Source of the DNA: Blastomussa wellsi
Lineage: Eukaryota; Cnidaria; Anthozoa; Scleractinia; Plerogyridae
Reading direction: 5' to 3'
Length of the DNA stretch: 64,000 nucleotides
Assembly: GCA_947652115.1 (NCBI GenBank)
Contig: OX393564.1
Location: 23,531,076-23,595,075 of the forward strand
The notes beneath the pieces are model-generated. The model was not told the origin of the DNA and ran no database searches. It saw nothing but the letters and a program-made list of their open reading frames with translations. The position numbers and the translations under genes were made by a program. Of the stretch, positions 1 to 12,302 are shown piece by piece (position 1 is the stretch's first letter; each line of letters begins with the position of its first letter).

Positions 1-3000
1 TTATGATGTTAAATGCCGAGTATTCAATCATTGTCATTCAACGGATTATTTCAAAATAAAGGTATTATACTGGAAACAAAACTGATGGGAAAACGTAAAC
101 AAAAAGTAGTTGAAGGTAAGTCTTGAGTTTTTCCTTTTGTTTAATCCCTTGGCTACTTTCAGAGACTATAAGATGAAGACAAAATAAATACGGGAATATA
201 GTTGGTCGATTGAACGGATCTTCCATTTTCGAATTAGCCAATTCTAAAGGGCGTATCTCAGAGGTACTTATGAAAAGCAACTGTGGTGGGGCATTGTCAC
301 GGCATTTTGGCGTCATTTTAAAATGCTGAAATATGTTCCTGCATCAATGGAAACCCAAAAATAATGGCGTAGTGTTGTTACCCAGGACTATATGACCACA
401 ATGAAACCGTTTATTACCGCCTATCGCTTAGGGTGACAAGGATGAATTCTAGAGACATTAATTGAAAATATTACCAGAAATTCATTATGATTTGCTCTCT
501 GAGTCACAATTCGTTTGATATCTTCCTGTTAGTCCACCAGGGACAGTTTGAGCACGAGCAAAGGTACCATGTAATGATTTTAGGAACGAATGAAGCTGAA
601 AACAGCAAAACCCCTGTGACAATGTTTCTTTAATATTGACTCAGCTTTCATGAAGCAGTTCTTGGTGACAACTCTGAAATTCATAATGAGCACTTCGTTT
701 AATTAATAAAACATTTATTTGTCGCCATACTGATAAATTATTGCCTTGCTAAATACTATGGCATTTATTAGTTGGGAGACTTCTCAGGACAACTTGGGTT
801 CATACTAAGGAAAAGACCTTTTTGATGACTTTTTTGGATAGCAAGAAATATAGGCAACCAGCAAAGTATGATAGGATTTTGTTTTCGTTAAGCTCTCTCA
901 ATTTTCGTATTTGAAGTGGATAGTTTTAACCAACTGTCTTTTCAAAACGTCTGCCGGAATTTGCATCCGTGGCTGATACTATTGATCAACTATGTCGATA
1001 CCGGCAAGGCAACTTAACACGTTTAAATTTTGAGTTAAAAATACAGAAAATTAATATGCAGAACTTCAAATTATTTTAATTTCTTCTTTCATTTAATGCT
1101 GATTCATCATCACTGATCAATTTTAAGTATCTAATTATAAGCATACGGCGAAACAAACGAGAAACACGACAGTAAATTTGCAAGCATAATTTAGTCTTAA
1201 AGTGGTTGCCTCAAAGTCATACAACATTTCTTTCCAACAAGTCAATGAAATTACGAGCCCGAGTTTTCCGTCAACGAGGCGCAGTCGAGTTGACTATCGC
1301 TCATAGAAAACGAGGGCGAGTAGTCTCATTTTTTTAGTAGACACTCTAAAGGAATGCAGTCCAAAACTACAATTTTATCTATTTTTTAAACCAAAAATCA
1401 CGAATAATTATTCTTTTACATTGAGCATCGAGCGCGCGATTGCTGTGACAGATTCACGGATTCCAATAGAACAAGTTGAACATTAACTCAAAAACAGCAA
1501 TTGGCTATTAGAAATTACACACATGTAACAACATATTCATCAGTTTCAGACTTAATTTTAAAAAAAATCCGTTTGCCCTTGTTAAAATTTAACGACGTCA
1601 CCTTTAGGTTTTAGCTGATCAATCCGAAATACTCTCAGCTGTAAAACCATTCTCGTCCCCATAGCCCTTTTCGTTTCTCTTAGCCGGCAGGGCCTTGGCA
1701 CGAAAAACGAAGGGCTCTGGGGACATACGATTTTCAAAAAAATTCGAATTTTCTTTATTGGCTGTTGAGAACAAAGAAATCTTAAACTGAAGTGAAAATG
1801 TTCGCCGGCCGCCTTATTACAACACACAACATGTAGAACCATCAATGCTATATACATGAAGTCCGGAAGTCCTAGAATCTCGGACTTGAAATCGTATGTC
1901 TCCAGAGCCCTTCGAATTTCGTGCCAAGGCCCTGCCGGCTAAGAGAAACGAAAAGGGCTATGGGGACGAGAATGCTGTAAAACAAGCGCCGTTGTACTTT
2001 AGAGTAGTTTACAGCAATGCCTGGAGAGGCGTGGTCTGGGTTCGACACCAACGTACACTTTGCCGCAGTTAATACCAGCTTTGGAAATGGTTAGCACGCC
2101 TATGCAATTACAAGAATAAAACATTGAACCACTAATTAACCGCGTATGAGTCGTGCGAAAACTCCGTTAATTAAAGTTTTACGTTTATTTTGACGCCAGG
2201 TTTACCACTGGACCTCCAAAGCAAACAAACAACCTCTTTTGAGCTAACTTTGGTCTTTCGGTAAAAGGTAATTCACAACCGTGGCCTTAATTTTTTTTAA
2301 AGGGCTCTAATCTTATTTCTTTTATGTGCCGTTTGCGACAGGTATAAATAATGCATCATAATACCAATAGCCAAAGGAAACTGTTTTTCTTTTCAAGAAA
2401 CAAACATTCTCGTCAGTTAATCCTCCACTAAGCAATTGAGAGAACAAAGGGAAAAATCCCTTATCCTTATGTATTTTATAATCTTCTTTATATTATATGA
2501 TTTAACTATATCTCAGTGGCTAAACCAATGGGTTCAAGCGTAATTAAGTTGCGCCAATGTTTGTGTAATTTCACGCTGTGATTTAATTTTTCGAACAAAT
2601 TGCTTTACATTTGTCAACGGAATAGGTGGAAAAACCTTAACCGCGCTGGTTTTTACACAAATACCAATCGACTATTCTCTGTGCGCAATTTTAGTTCTTT
2701 CTAATTAGTCTCAGATTGAAGGATAAAGTTTTTATCATTCCACTACTCGAAGCTAGGAGCGTATATGCTCCGTTTCGATTCCTGTCGCCGAGGTGCAGGT
2801 TGGTGGATTCTTTCCGTTAATAAATTATTAGTTCCTTTCTGACAAACTCTCTGCAAAAATTTGTAAATAGCCCTTCTGGAGCTTATGTCTGGTTTAGTGA
2901 TGTGAAAAAGTGGATTTAGCAAATATTTTGTGTTTTCGCATTAAGATATTCAACAGTGTCAATGAGTGGCAACGAATGGTATTTAAGCAGAAGGTCCGAC

Positions 3001-3480
3001 GGCCTGCTTTAGACATTTCTATGATTTTGTAAGCGCGGTTAACCGTTGGAACGTCATAAGTTGGGCCCCTACTGCCAACTAACCCTCATAACTGGGCAAT
3101 TCCTTGAAGGTGACAATTGTTAAACTTCGCTTTCGTTTTAGCTTCTTTTGGCGCATGTATAACGCCATTAGTCCACGGGAGAGCAATATGCGATTTATTC
3201 CGCAGGAAAATTGTAGCTTCGGGTACCTTTCCACAGGGAAGTTGCTTTGGTAAAGTTTTTCTGGTACTCATTGCAAAATGCTTGTTATTTAGTTCGCGGA
3301 TGGCCTTAGGTATAACAACAATATTCTTATATTTACAATACAGCTCAAAATTGGAGGAGTTTTTCTATAGGGCGTTTGGAAAAATGCCATGAAAGTTCAT
3401 TTTTTGGTGAATGTGTATTCTTTTTCAGTCCCGTGTTTTTATTCACAGATACGTAAACTAACGTTTGAAGTTGCTGGAGG
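1..3480. other. AT-rich intergenic region upstream of the Cys-loop receptor
   Basis: I see no supported gene here. The open frames are short, lack splice partners and show no recognisable family. The stretch holds one strong foldback repeat (listed separately). An in-frame TGA at 3466-3468, just before the receptor ATG at 3481, shows that coding does not extend further upstream in this frame. Untranslated exons and promoter of the receptor are probably in the last part but cannot be located by eye. Confidence 0.6.
1641..1982. repeat. Foldback (inverted-repeat) element with ~90 bp arms
   Basis: The arm at 1641-1733 is matched almost perfectly in reverse complement by 1891-1982. Both arms carry the block AGCCGGCAGGGCCTTGGC or its complement. 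The roughly 155 bp between them is unrelated. This is the form of a MITE or foldback transposon. No coding capacity is visible. Confidence 0.85.
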
Positions 3481-6400
3481 ATGCGTTTTATCTCAGAGCC
3501 GGGATACTTTAATAATGGTGCAAATTTCCCTGCCGGTAAAATTACTTTGATCTGTTTCTTCTTCGCTTTTTCGTTGCAAACTGCTGAAGGAGGGTATGTA
3601 TTTAGAAAGCAATGTCCATTCGTAAATTAATGTTCCAGTGATGTTGATTTCTTGACTATATTTTCTACTTATTTAAGGCAGCTCTTATCTTTAACAGTTT
3701 AAAACGGCTTAATCTTAATAGCTTCAAATCAAAATACGTAGCTTTACTTTCTGATTATACTCGGATTCAGAATACGAAGAATTGGACTATCGAAACTGAA
3801 GCTTCTTGAATTCGAGTATTTCAAAAACAACGATGAAATATTCTACCGCAAAATTCAACAGATTAACTTTCTACATAATCACGCCATTTAAGCTAGCATG
3901 AGCCTGCGATAGCTTAGCAAAAGATATAGTCAGATCTGAGCAAATCTAACCGACAACTCTTCTAAGAATTGACCCATAGTTTTAAAAGTATGGTATATTT
4001 ATGTCTGGAATGCATGGCTATCTTAGGAACCCGCTGCGTGAGGCATTCAGCGCTGTTTAACTCAATGCTGCAGTTACGTTACGACTTGCTTTAGCTCCTT
4101 CTAAACAAAAGGGGATTGGTTAAAAATACAATGTACACAATCTCGAAAGACTTCGACTCCTTTTAATTAACCCGTACTAGATTAATTAATCCCTACTAGA
4201 GGGAGTACAAACCACTCAGAAGGGTAGTTGAACTGTTTTGAAGTTACCTTCCGTATTGTAAAACGTAGAAGTAGTTTTGTAGATATAGCGGGCAGATTTA
4301 CTGCATGTTTGGTGAAGAAAAAAGAGGCTTTGTGGTTACACTGTTTGTCAAAGCAAATCCATAACAGGCAAAATTAGCGGTTTTGAGGGTTTTCGTTATG
4401 GCTTTTATTTGACACAGCCGGCAAGAGCAGAAAATATGTACATTAATTTCGTACGTCTATTCTATGCAGCAGGTGTATAAAGGGAATTTCAAGGTGGGAT
4501 GACAGAGTTTAATCTGCCCACATGACGCTGCCGCATTCGTCTCGCCTGCCGCAAGCTTTGCTAAGCGTTCCGCGAAACACTGACATCGTTCAGAAACTTT
4601 CTGATTGTTATGATTTTAGAACATACAGTTATATTTTATTATTTCATTCATGCATAGAATATCTATCGCATCGGAAAATAATTAAGGAATAACAAATTAC
4701 TCATTATAAATTTATAAGTACCCGTTTTATCATGAACTCGTGTTTGCCTTAAATGGAAAGCAACTAAAAATATTCGATGTGCAAAGCTTTTGCGGCAAGA
4801 GATCGGGGTAATTCAGTCGAGGGAACACGTAGTGCCAGTTTTGGCAAATCTTCGTCAAGGCACTCGAAGAGATTCCGACTTATTTTGCCCAATTAAAAAC
4901 TAGCGCGAGAGCTTCCGCGCGAGAGCAACTCACTGTGGGTTCAGTCCCGTCTCGGAAACGGGATTTTGTCATCACCTCGGCTGACATGCGTCTGACACTT
5001 GTTCTCCCGACTGGACTATCAAGCCTCATCTTTAAGACTTAAATAGACGCCATAGTTTTCTTTTAGGCTAATTAAATTCAGTCTTTGTACTGCATAGAGG
5101 CGTTTACAGGGACGTATATTGCGATCTATATTCAATCTTACCAATAATAAACATTTTCGGCAGCCTAAATATGCCAACTGTAACATTAATGAAAAGAACT
5201 CAGTCAATTCTTTTAGCGGAAACTCTTTTTTAGTATTTTTTTAAAGACCAGCAACTTTTAAATAATTTTATTATGTCATGTATTTCTATATTGAGTTACT
5301 CTCTAGGAAAAGTCTCAAGTTACTTTCTTAGTTTCTGTTGCTGTTGTCGTTGCTCATCAGATGCACAGAAGCTTGCAACAGAAGCGTAGATGATTTACTG
5401 ATCTGGATTAAAACTGGCTATGACGGTACGGTGAGACCTAATTCGACAGGTAAGAATTTTCAGATCAAATTGCGATGAAAGACTGAAGAGTTCTTTAGCT
5501 AGAACGTTCGTGATTTGGGGAAAGTGATACCTGGCCTGTTGTTTTCAGAGAGATGAAAATGCCGTTTTTCGTATGAAAAAAGGTTAGCTACGTTTTTCGG
5601 AAAGGCAACCGCATCTCGCAATTTTGATTTCCTACCCTATATTTTTTTAAATCTGAAAGTTCAACTAACATATATCTGGAAAGATATATTTTTCTTAGCG
5701 TTTAAAAGTAGGCCTTCAAATCGCGAAAAGGGAACTTCAAGATAGCGTTCGACACCTATTGTCAATAAAATTTTTTCGCTGGGCGCCCCTGTATTTAGCT
5801 AGGTATTGTGGACCAATAGAACATGAACGTTTATTTCTTCGAAAAAAGGGATATTTTTGGTTTATTGTTAGTGAATAAGGGCGAAAATTTTGGGAGCGAT
5901 TAAATTTGTTAATGAAGAAGAAGGGGCGCTGGCGTTGTTCAACACTGGATACTCAGAAAGAACTGAAAACCTCGAAGGGCACGTTCTGGTGATAAGACCA
6001 GGAACAAATGAGCTCAGCAATTTTAACGGCATTTTTTGATGATTAACTTTCCAAGTATTAAAATGCAAATCTACATTCTTCACTTTTCTCTTCAGGTGGA
6101 CCAGTTGTCGTTGATGTTGAGGCGTACATTTCGAGTGTAGGCTCCATCAATGAAAAAGATATGGTATGTGCAACTCGATACCAAACTACAAAACAGCAAC
6201 TAACTTGTACAATTGGAAATAACTGGATGAAAATATTCTCCAAGGACTGTCAAATTTGGTACTACTCAGAAGTTTTGAATCCAATTATATTTCCAAACTG
6301 GACAAGCATGTAATCCTGTCACTATTAAAAACTATATAGCACCACGAACATGCATGGCAAATGTTTGTCCCCAAACTAAATTGTTGACACTATTGGGTTA

Positions 6401-8327
6401 TGATGCAGTTATATAACTAATCTAGTTACCATTAAAAAGGTAGTCATAAAACGAAATTGGCAAGAACAAGTATCAGAATAAACTAAAATTAACATTTCTA
6501 AACATTATGTCTCCCATCTTGTATAGGCATATTAGGTTCAAACGAGTTTCTCTGAACCATGCACTTTCCATGGTGTAATGTTCGTATTTCATATGTACCG
6601 ATGTTTTTTCTTGCTGAAAGCCGCGCGCTTGTTGCCCTCCTCCACGTGAAGTTCTATCGTTCGTGTCTCTGATTGGACGAACGATGTATTTTCACAGTCG
6701 TTCGCTCAGTATGTATGAAATAAATAGAGGATATTACATGGCCGCTTGGAGATACGAAATTTCTCTGCGAGTGTTGGAAGATATTTCACGAGTGAGCGTA
6801 GCGAACGTACTTCCTAACCTTTTCACTATTCCTGTGAAAGGGGAGATTTATTACATAACCATAGCAACGGTGATATCTTCACATGTGAAGATAACTTGAA
6901 AGCTCTCCTGGTATTTCACTGCTGTTTATATAATAAAAAGTTCTTGTACACTTTGATTGTTTGCAAAGAACATCTGCAGCTTGCAAAAATCTGGTGTAGA
7001 TCACCCATGGATGGTTGAGATATCTTGGAAATAATTACAAGTGGATTTTGGTACTCAAATAACAGTAGATTGTTAGCAATGTCTTACTTTTCTGTCAGGA
7101 ATTCTCGCTGGACATGTTTTTCAGGCAACGATGGAAGGATCCCCGCCTAGCTTACAAGCCACATCCGGACAAAGGACCAGACCAGAGAGTGATTCTCAGC
7201 CCAGAACTAAGCAAATATGTCTGGGAACCGGATGTTTATTTCCGGAACAGCAAGGAGGCGCGATTTCACATGGTCCCAACTCAAAATGTTTTGTTTGGTA
7301 TCGCCCCTGACGGAAGTATTCTACTTAGTGCAAGGTAGGGCGCTCCAGGAAAATCCAAATGGGAGGCTTCATTTTAATCAAGTCTACCTATACTACCTAA
7401 GATTCAACGACCCGGCTCCCAGTGTGTCGTTTGCAACGTCACGTAACCAATGTATAATTTGTCTTTTGTCGAACTGGTGCTCTTTACAATACCTGCTCTA
7501 GTTTGCACAAAGATTCGAATTTTTTCAAAGGGTGCACACTATTGAGCTCTTCGAGAAAAGCAAGAGAAGCTAACTATTTATACGCCTGGGTGCGAAAAAA
7601 GGTACTCCGAGACAAGTGTCTTGCTCACGAACAGGCAACCTTCAGTTCGTGCACCAATACATCAAATGATTTGATACTCTGAAATAAACTTGTCTCGCCA
7701 TGATTTTGTTGCAAATTATTGCAAATGTAGCCTAAGCAAACCAGGCCGTTGTTACATATTTTCAGAATCACTACCGTTCTTGCCTGCCAGATGAATTTTC
7801 GTACATTCCCTATGGATCAACAGACCTGCCATTTCCTTGTTGGCTGCTGTAAGTACAAGCGTTTTGGACTTTTCGTGCAACAAATGGTTAAAGTAAAAAA
7901 CAATTCTGTGTTCCAACCTAGTGGTCCATCAGGCCGAAGCTTATATCCACGTTTCCATAGCATTAGTTATTTCTTCGACTTTTCAAAGTGAACGAACGTT
8001 GACGTAGCTCCTTAATTTAAACAACTGAGAATGTCAACTCCTCCTGGATGGAATGACAGTGTATCGCAGGGTTACCCCAGGGATGGCGCAATGGTGAGAG
8101 AGCTCGCCTCCCACCAATGTATCCCGGGTTCGATTACCCGACCAGGCGTCATATGTGGGTTGAGTTTGTTGTTGGTTCTCGTCCTTGCTCCAAGAGGTTT
8201 TTCTCCGGGTACTCCGGTTTTCCCCTCTCCTCAAAAACCAACATTTTCAAATTCCAATTCGATCTGAATTATACAGGGCCCCCGTTACCAGTCGTGCGAC
8301 TGCAGGGGTCACCCTGTCTAAATATCA

Positions 8328-8366
<39 letters not shown>

Positions 8367-10748
8367 GTTATTATTATTATTATTAAATTCGCCTCGGTGG
8401 AATCCAGAACTCTCGAACTGAAGTCCAGCGTGCTAAAGAATAGCCCATTGCACCTCCCATATAAGAGTGATAAAACGTGAACTATCAGGCCCTTTTAAAC
8501 GTTAAAATGTTTTTTTCCTTGTATAAGATTCCCAAACGGAGGATAACGTGATTGTAAGATGGCGAAATCAAAAGGGAGTCATTGTTCCCAAAGACCTGGA
8601 GATTCCACAATACGATATAAGTGAAGTGGTCAGCACAAATCAGAAAGGAGTATACAACACAGGTTTGTAACAATTTTTAGGTCAGATTTCTGGCTGACTC
8701 AAATAGAAAACAGCGAGTCCTATTTTTTCTAAAACGTGCAGAAAACACTCGTTTTATCTCGAAACTTTGCTTGATGACCTACTCTGGTTTTCATTAAATG
8801 TTTAAGCAATAAAGCAACCGTGGACGATAATCGTTATCATTACATCGGCTTAACACAGAAATAAGGAATGCAACAGCAGAGAAGAGACGGTGCAAGGTAG
8901 TTTAAATTTGGTGTACTGCACAATTAAAATATACATTGGAAAGAGTGTTCACGGTTTTTGCGTAAAAATTGCTAAAATAATAATAGCAAAAGTAAATAAT
9001 ATTTGTGCTATAATATTTTTTGATCAATTGTTCTGCGTATTAAAATCAAACAAAGCTTCATGCACTGGTCTTACGGACTAAGGTTTTGTTGGAAAAGAGT
9101 TTTTCGATGGGGATGAGTTTTATGTCACAAGCAGTGTGGTTGAGAGGAGATTATCTAAGGTGTGGCGGTGTTCATTTAATGTATTTACGCTCTATCTGAA
9201 TGATCTTAACGACTTTTCTGTAATCCTTTATCGTGTTGCAAGGGCTATATCAATGAGAAACTCTTCCGAGCCTCTTTATAATTAACTTTTTTAAAAAGTA
9301 AATATAACCACATCGTTTTGTTCTACAGGAGTTTTCTCAGAGCCAGAAGCAACGTTTATCTTCAAAAGACGCCTGATGTTTTACGTGTACGGGTTTTACC
9401 TTCCTGTAACTTTAGTCGTTCTTCTTAGCTGGATTTCGTTCTGGATTGATCCTGAATCCACTCCTGCCCGCGTCTCTCTTGGCGTCATAACCATTCTAGC
9501 CATGGGCAACTTCCTTCACGGCGGTGGTGCTACTCCAAACGTGTCATACGCTACCGCCCTTGATGTGTACATTATCACGTGTTTCGTGTTCGTCTTTGCT
9601 TGCTTGATGGAGTATGCTGCAGTACACTGTGCCCTCACCAAGTATCAGGAATCAAAAATGAATGAGGTACATGCTCACACCTTCAGTAGTTTGGAGAAGA
9701 TGGAAATTGAAAGTTTCTGCAAACTATGTTTTAGCGGCTCAGGAGCAAAATGGGCTATTGGGCTTTTCTACTTGAAAATACGATAAAATTCACCAATCAA
9801 GGGTGTACTGAAAATCTGAAAATTTAATTTGAACAATCATCTGGTGCTGAACTCGATATATACTATCGGGCAATCCCGTAGTTTTGGCCCCTCATTTTGC
9901 CCTCGTTTGGTCTTACAAGAAAATTTCACAATAATATTGTCTTGGAAAACCTAATTTTCGCCGACATGCATCTTCAGGGTTAAAGAGCTGAGAAAAGGGC
10001 GTAGCCGGAATGTTTCAAAGGGGGGGGGGGGGGGGGGGAGGGGGGGTGACATTGTATGTCATTATGTTGATTCTTCGGATTCGCGCGTTTTCGCCAGCTG
10101 AACATTGTTTGTTGTTTACTTAAGCAATAAACCACACTTTCTATGGGTTTATAGGGGTAATAACCCACGCGGGATGTTTGGAAGAACACGAGAAAAGTTT
10201 GTAAACTTTTCTCGTGTTCTCCCAAACATCCCAAGTGGGTTATTACCCCTCTAAACCCATAGAAAGTGTGCTCTATAATTCAGAAGACGCGCGATTTTTC
10301 CATGGGTTTACCGGCACAACAAACCATAGCTGATTGACCAATCAGAGCGCGCGCATTGATTTTGTTATTATATAATTAAAAATGTCTTACAAAGAGGGAG
10401 TCACGGGTCACAGCTGATTTTGTTTTCGTTTCGTTCCAGCCTTGTACCTTGGTAAACTTTGCCGAGCCCCTGAGATCTCACGACACTACAGAGGGCATGG
10501 AAAATGGAAGCGTTTCAAGCTCGAGTACGGCTCGCCTTCCTGTAATGACAAACAGCAACGAAGAGGACAGATCCTCCTTAAGACGGAAGTCTTTCGCCCG
10601 AGAAGCCAAGACGTACTACATCGAATTCAACTCCCAGTCGCTGGAGAAGTATTCACGGATTGCTTTTCCTTTACTCTTTGGAGTGTTTAACCTGGCTTAC
10701 TGGTTAACGTATTGTCATCCGGGAGACAACGACCATGGTATCTGCTAA
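3481..10748 (+). CDS. Cys-loop ligand-gated anion channel subunit (GABA-A/glycine receptor-like)
   Basis: Eight coding exons: 3481-3593, 5361-5449, 6096-6163, 7099-7334, 7766-7848, 8528-8662, 9329-9666, 10440-10748. All have GT-AG borders and continuous phase, giving 456 aa. Residues 1-35 form a signal peptide with a hydrophobic core. The extracellular domain has the family signatures GYDGTVRPN, the loop-A motif VWEPDVYF and a canonical Cys-loop (Cys176 and Cys190 with 13 residues between, containing FPMD). M1 is about 257-281. M2 starts at Pro287-Ala288-Arg289, the signature of anion-selective channels. M3 follows, then an intracellular loop of about 75 residues, and M4 at about 425-445 ends nine residues before the stop. 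The family forms plasma-membrane pentamers gated by GABA, glycine or related ligands. The actual ligand cannot be read from sequence. The start was chosen because an in-frame TGA lies just upstream. Introns contain a SINE, a foldback and simple repeats. Confidence 0.9.
3594..5360 (+). other. Intron 1 of the Cys-loop receptor
   Basis: A 1.77 kb intron between the signal-peptide exon and the exon encoding the GYDGTVRPN motif. The donor is GTATGTA and the acceptor CATCAG. A short segment near 4925-4965 resembles the B box of a tRNA-derived repeat, but it is too degraded to classify. Nothing else is recognisable. Confidence 0.6.
6727..6897. repeat. Partial copy of a dispersed foldback repeat in receptor intron 3
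   Basis: The segment beginning ATATTACATGGCCGCTTGG and continuing through a TTGGAAGATATTTCACGAGT block recurs in the PACSIN intron at 62366-62505. There it forms a complete palindrome. This copy has the left arm and centre; the right arm is degraded. No gene is involved. Confidence 0.7.
8084..8385 (+). mobile_element. tRNA-derived SINE (family B) ending in an ATT microsatellite
   Basis: The head at about 8089-8145 looks like a tRNA: an A-box-like GGCGCAATGGTGAGAGAGC and a B box GGTTCGATTACCC. The body includes GTTGTTGGTTCTCGTCCTTG, and the copy ends in about 18 ATT units (8331-8385). A second copy of the body lies at 57830-58012 in a DOP1 intron. It sits in intron 5 of the Cys-loop receptor, in sense orientation. 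Such elements are RNA polymerase III transcribed and copied by LINE enzymes. Confidence 0.8.
10020..10046. repeat. Homopolymer G tract
   Basis: Nineteen consecutive G, one A, then seven G, inside intron 7 of the Cys-loop receptor. It could form a G-quadruplex on the plus strand or in the pre-mRNA. The exact length in a raw assembly is uncertain. Confidence 0.9.
10133..10270. repeat. Near-perfect long hairpin (foldback) in receptor intron 7
   Basis: The arms, of about 65 bp each, meet almost without a loop around position 10200 (AAAAGTTTGTAAACTTTT). They share GGGTAATAACCCAC and ACTTTCTATGGGTTTA in reverse complement. It lies about 170 bp upstream of the last coding exon, so it would fold in the pre-mRNA. 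This is a foldback or MITE type element without coding. Confidence 0.88.
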
Positions 10749-11493
10749 CGGTTGAAGGTTTGCTTGGAATTCGTGGAACTAAATGAAAAATTGGAAGCTT
10801 TTAAACTTTCTCTATCGAGGGAGGACAGTGCCGACAGAACTGAATGGTCTAACCGAGGGATTCTAAAAGAATAGTCCGTAAAAAAGGCTGACAATTATAA
10901 CAGTGACAATTAGTTTCACGAATCAGTTGCAGGAAGGGTAGAACTGTACGAGTGGCCAAAGGATTTCTGGTGGCCCGAATTAATCGTATGTGCTAACCTG
11001 CGATCAGGCGTTCGCCCTCCCGCCGGTAATCGCATGTTCAGTTGAAGTAATATTTGGGTTATGAAGGCCTATTTTATACAAACATTGGATTTATTTAATA
11101 TTTATTTATTACAATTTAATGGCATACTAAGAAATGATACAACAACAATGACTACATGAATCAATAATGATTGCTATTATATTTTTCCTCATTGTGTGTT
11201 CATTTCACCTTTGCTTGGACCATCTGAATACATTGTCTAAGATATAGCATAGATAGATGTGGTACTTAGTCAGCGACGCCTTAACTTTTGTTGGCATATG
11301 GATTTTTCAGTACCATAGTTCAGGTGGAGCGTTTGCAAAGGAAAGAGATCGCCGGGAAACTGCTATAGGTAATTCAACAGACTTCCAGTAACAAAACTGG
11401 CGGCTATGCAACAAGATATTCGCTTCACTGTACAATTTTCATACTTTCGATGGCATCGAAAATGGAGGATTTCACTAGGGTATTTTAGACTAC
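10749..11493. other. Region between the Cys-loop receptor stop and the next repeat
   Basis: This is expected to hold the receptor 3' UTR. I found no clear AATAAA in the first 350 bases, so the polyadenylation point is unresolved. No ORF or repeat is recognised. Confidence 0.5.
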
Positions 11494-11902
11494 GTTTACA
11501 CTAGAAGGAATTTTCCCGGGTTCGAATTCGTTTTGCCGTTTACACACAGGCGGGTGAATCCGAAACAAAAACGTCCCCGTTTGGTCGTGTCTCCGGAGAT
11601 TTTGAATCCGAAATCCAAAATGAATACTTTGTATCCGAATACTGTTGAATCCACGACGTTTTGTCGTGTAAACAGGTATTTCAGTGAATCCGGATAATTA
11701 TCCGCCTGCGATCTTACGGGTTTGCGGTAAACCAAGATATCGGACCTAAAACATATTGCTGCAACATGCTTGGCGCTTGGTAACCGTTCCTGATAATATC
11801 ACTGGATTACGGTTGGGAATCCGAATACTCCTCTAGTGTAAACGCCTCTGAATCCGAATACTCTAAATACGATGAATCCCGGAAAATATCCTCTAGTGTA
11901 AA
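11494..11902. mobile_element. MITE with ~30 bp terminal inverted repeats
   Basis: The left end GTTTACACTAGAAGGAATTT is matched at the right end by the complement of TATCCTCTAGTGTAAAT, with CCCGGGTTC and its near-complement next to each. Internally the motif GAATCCGAATACT recurs several times, and a second CTCTAGTGTAAACG lies near 11830. No transposase is present, so it is non-autonomous. Confidence 0.8.
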
Positions 11903-12302
11903 TCTATTACTTTACATCTATAATATTAACTGCTATCTTCATGATGAATAATTTCCCATTTTAACGTTATCGATAAAGCGGTTGCTACAAAATGTTTTAA
12001 ATATGTCATATATTCAAGCCACCAAAACCACAAATGTGAGTCAATAAAAGACATTTGATGGCGACGCTACGTCAACCAACAACCACCTTTATAATGCAAA
12101 CATAGATGTTTTGAAGCGAAATTGTCACCAATGATTTCGTATCAAAGACTGTTTTTAATTTTTTTCACAGAATACTAACAAACTCAGTCAAATATATCCA
12201 TCACAGTACTAATCATGTTTATGACCATCTTTTTATCACACACATGCTCACGTGATTTGTTACTAGATTTAATATGGTTATTTTGAATTGTATGTGTTTT
12301 TA
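11903..12302. other. Spacer downstream of the class A GPCR
   Basis: AT-rich DNA with no supported gene. It would contain any 3' UTR of the minus-strand GPCR. An AATAAA hexamer (minus strand, 12304-12299) overlaps the GPCR stop codon. Confidence 0.5.

Noticed and set aside
3117..3392. 91-codon plus-strand frame with hydrophobic stretches as an upstream exon
   Set aside because: No donor joins it in phase to the receptor exons, and an in-frame TGA at 3466 precedes the true start.
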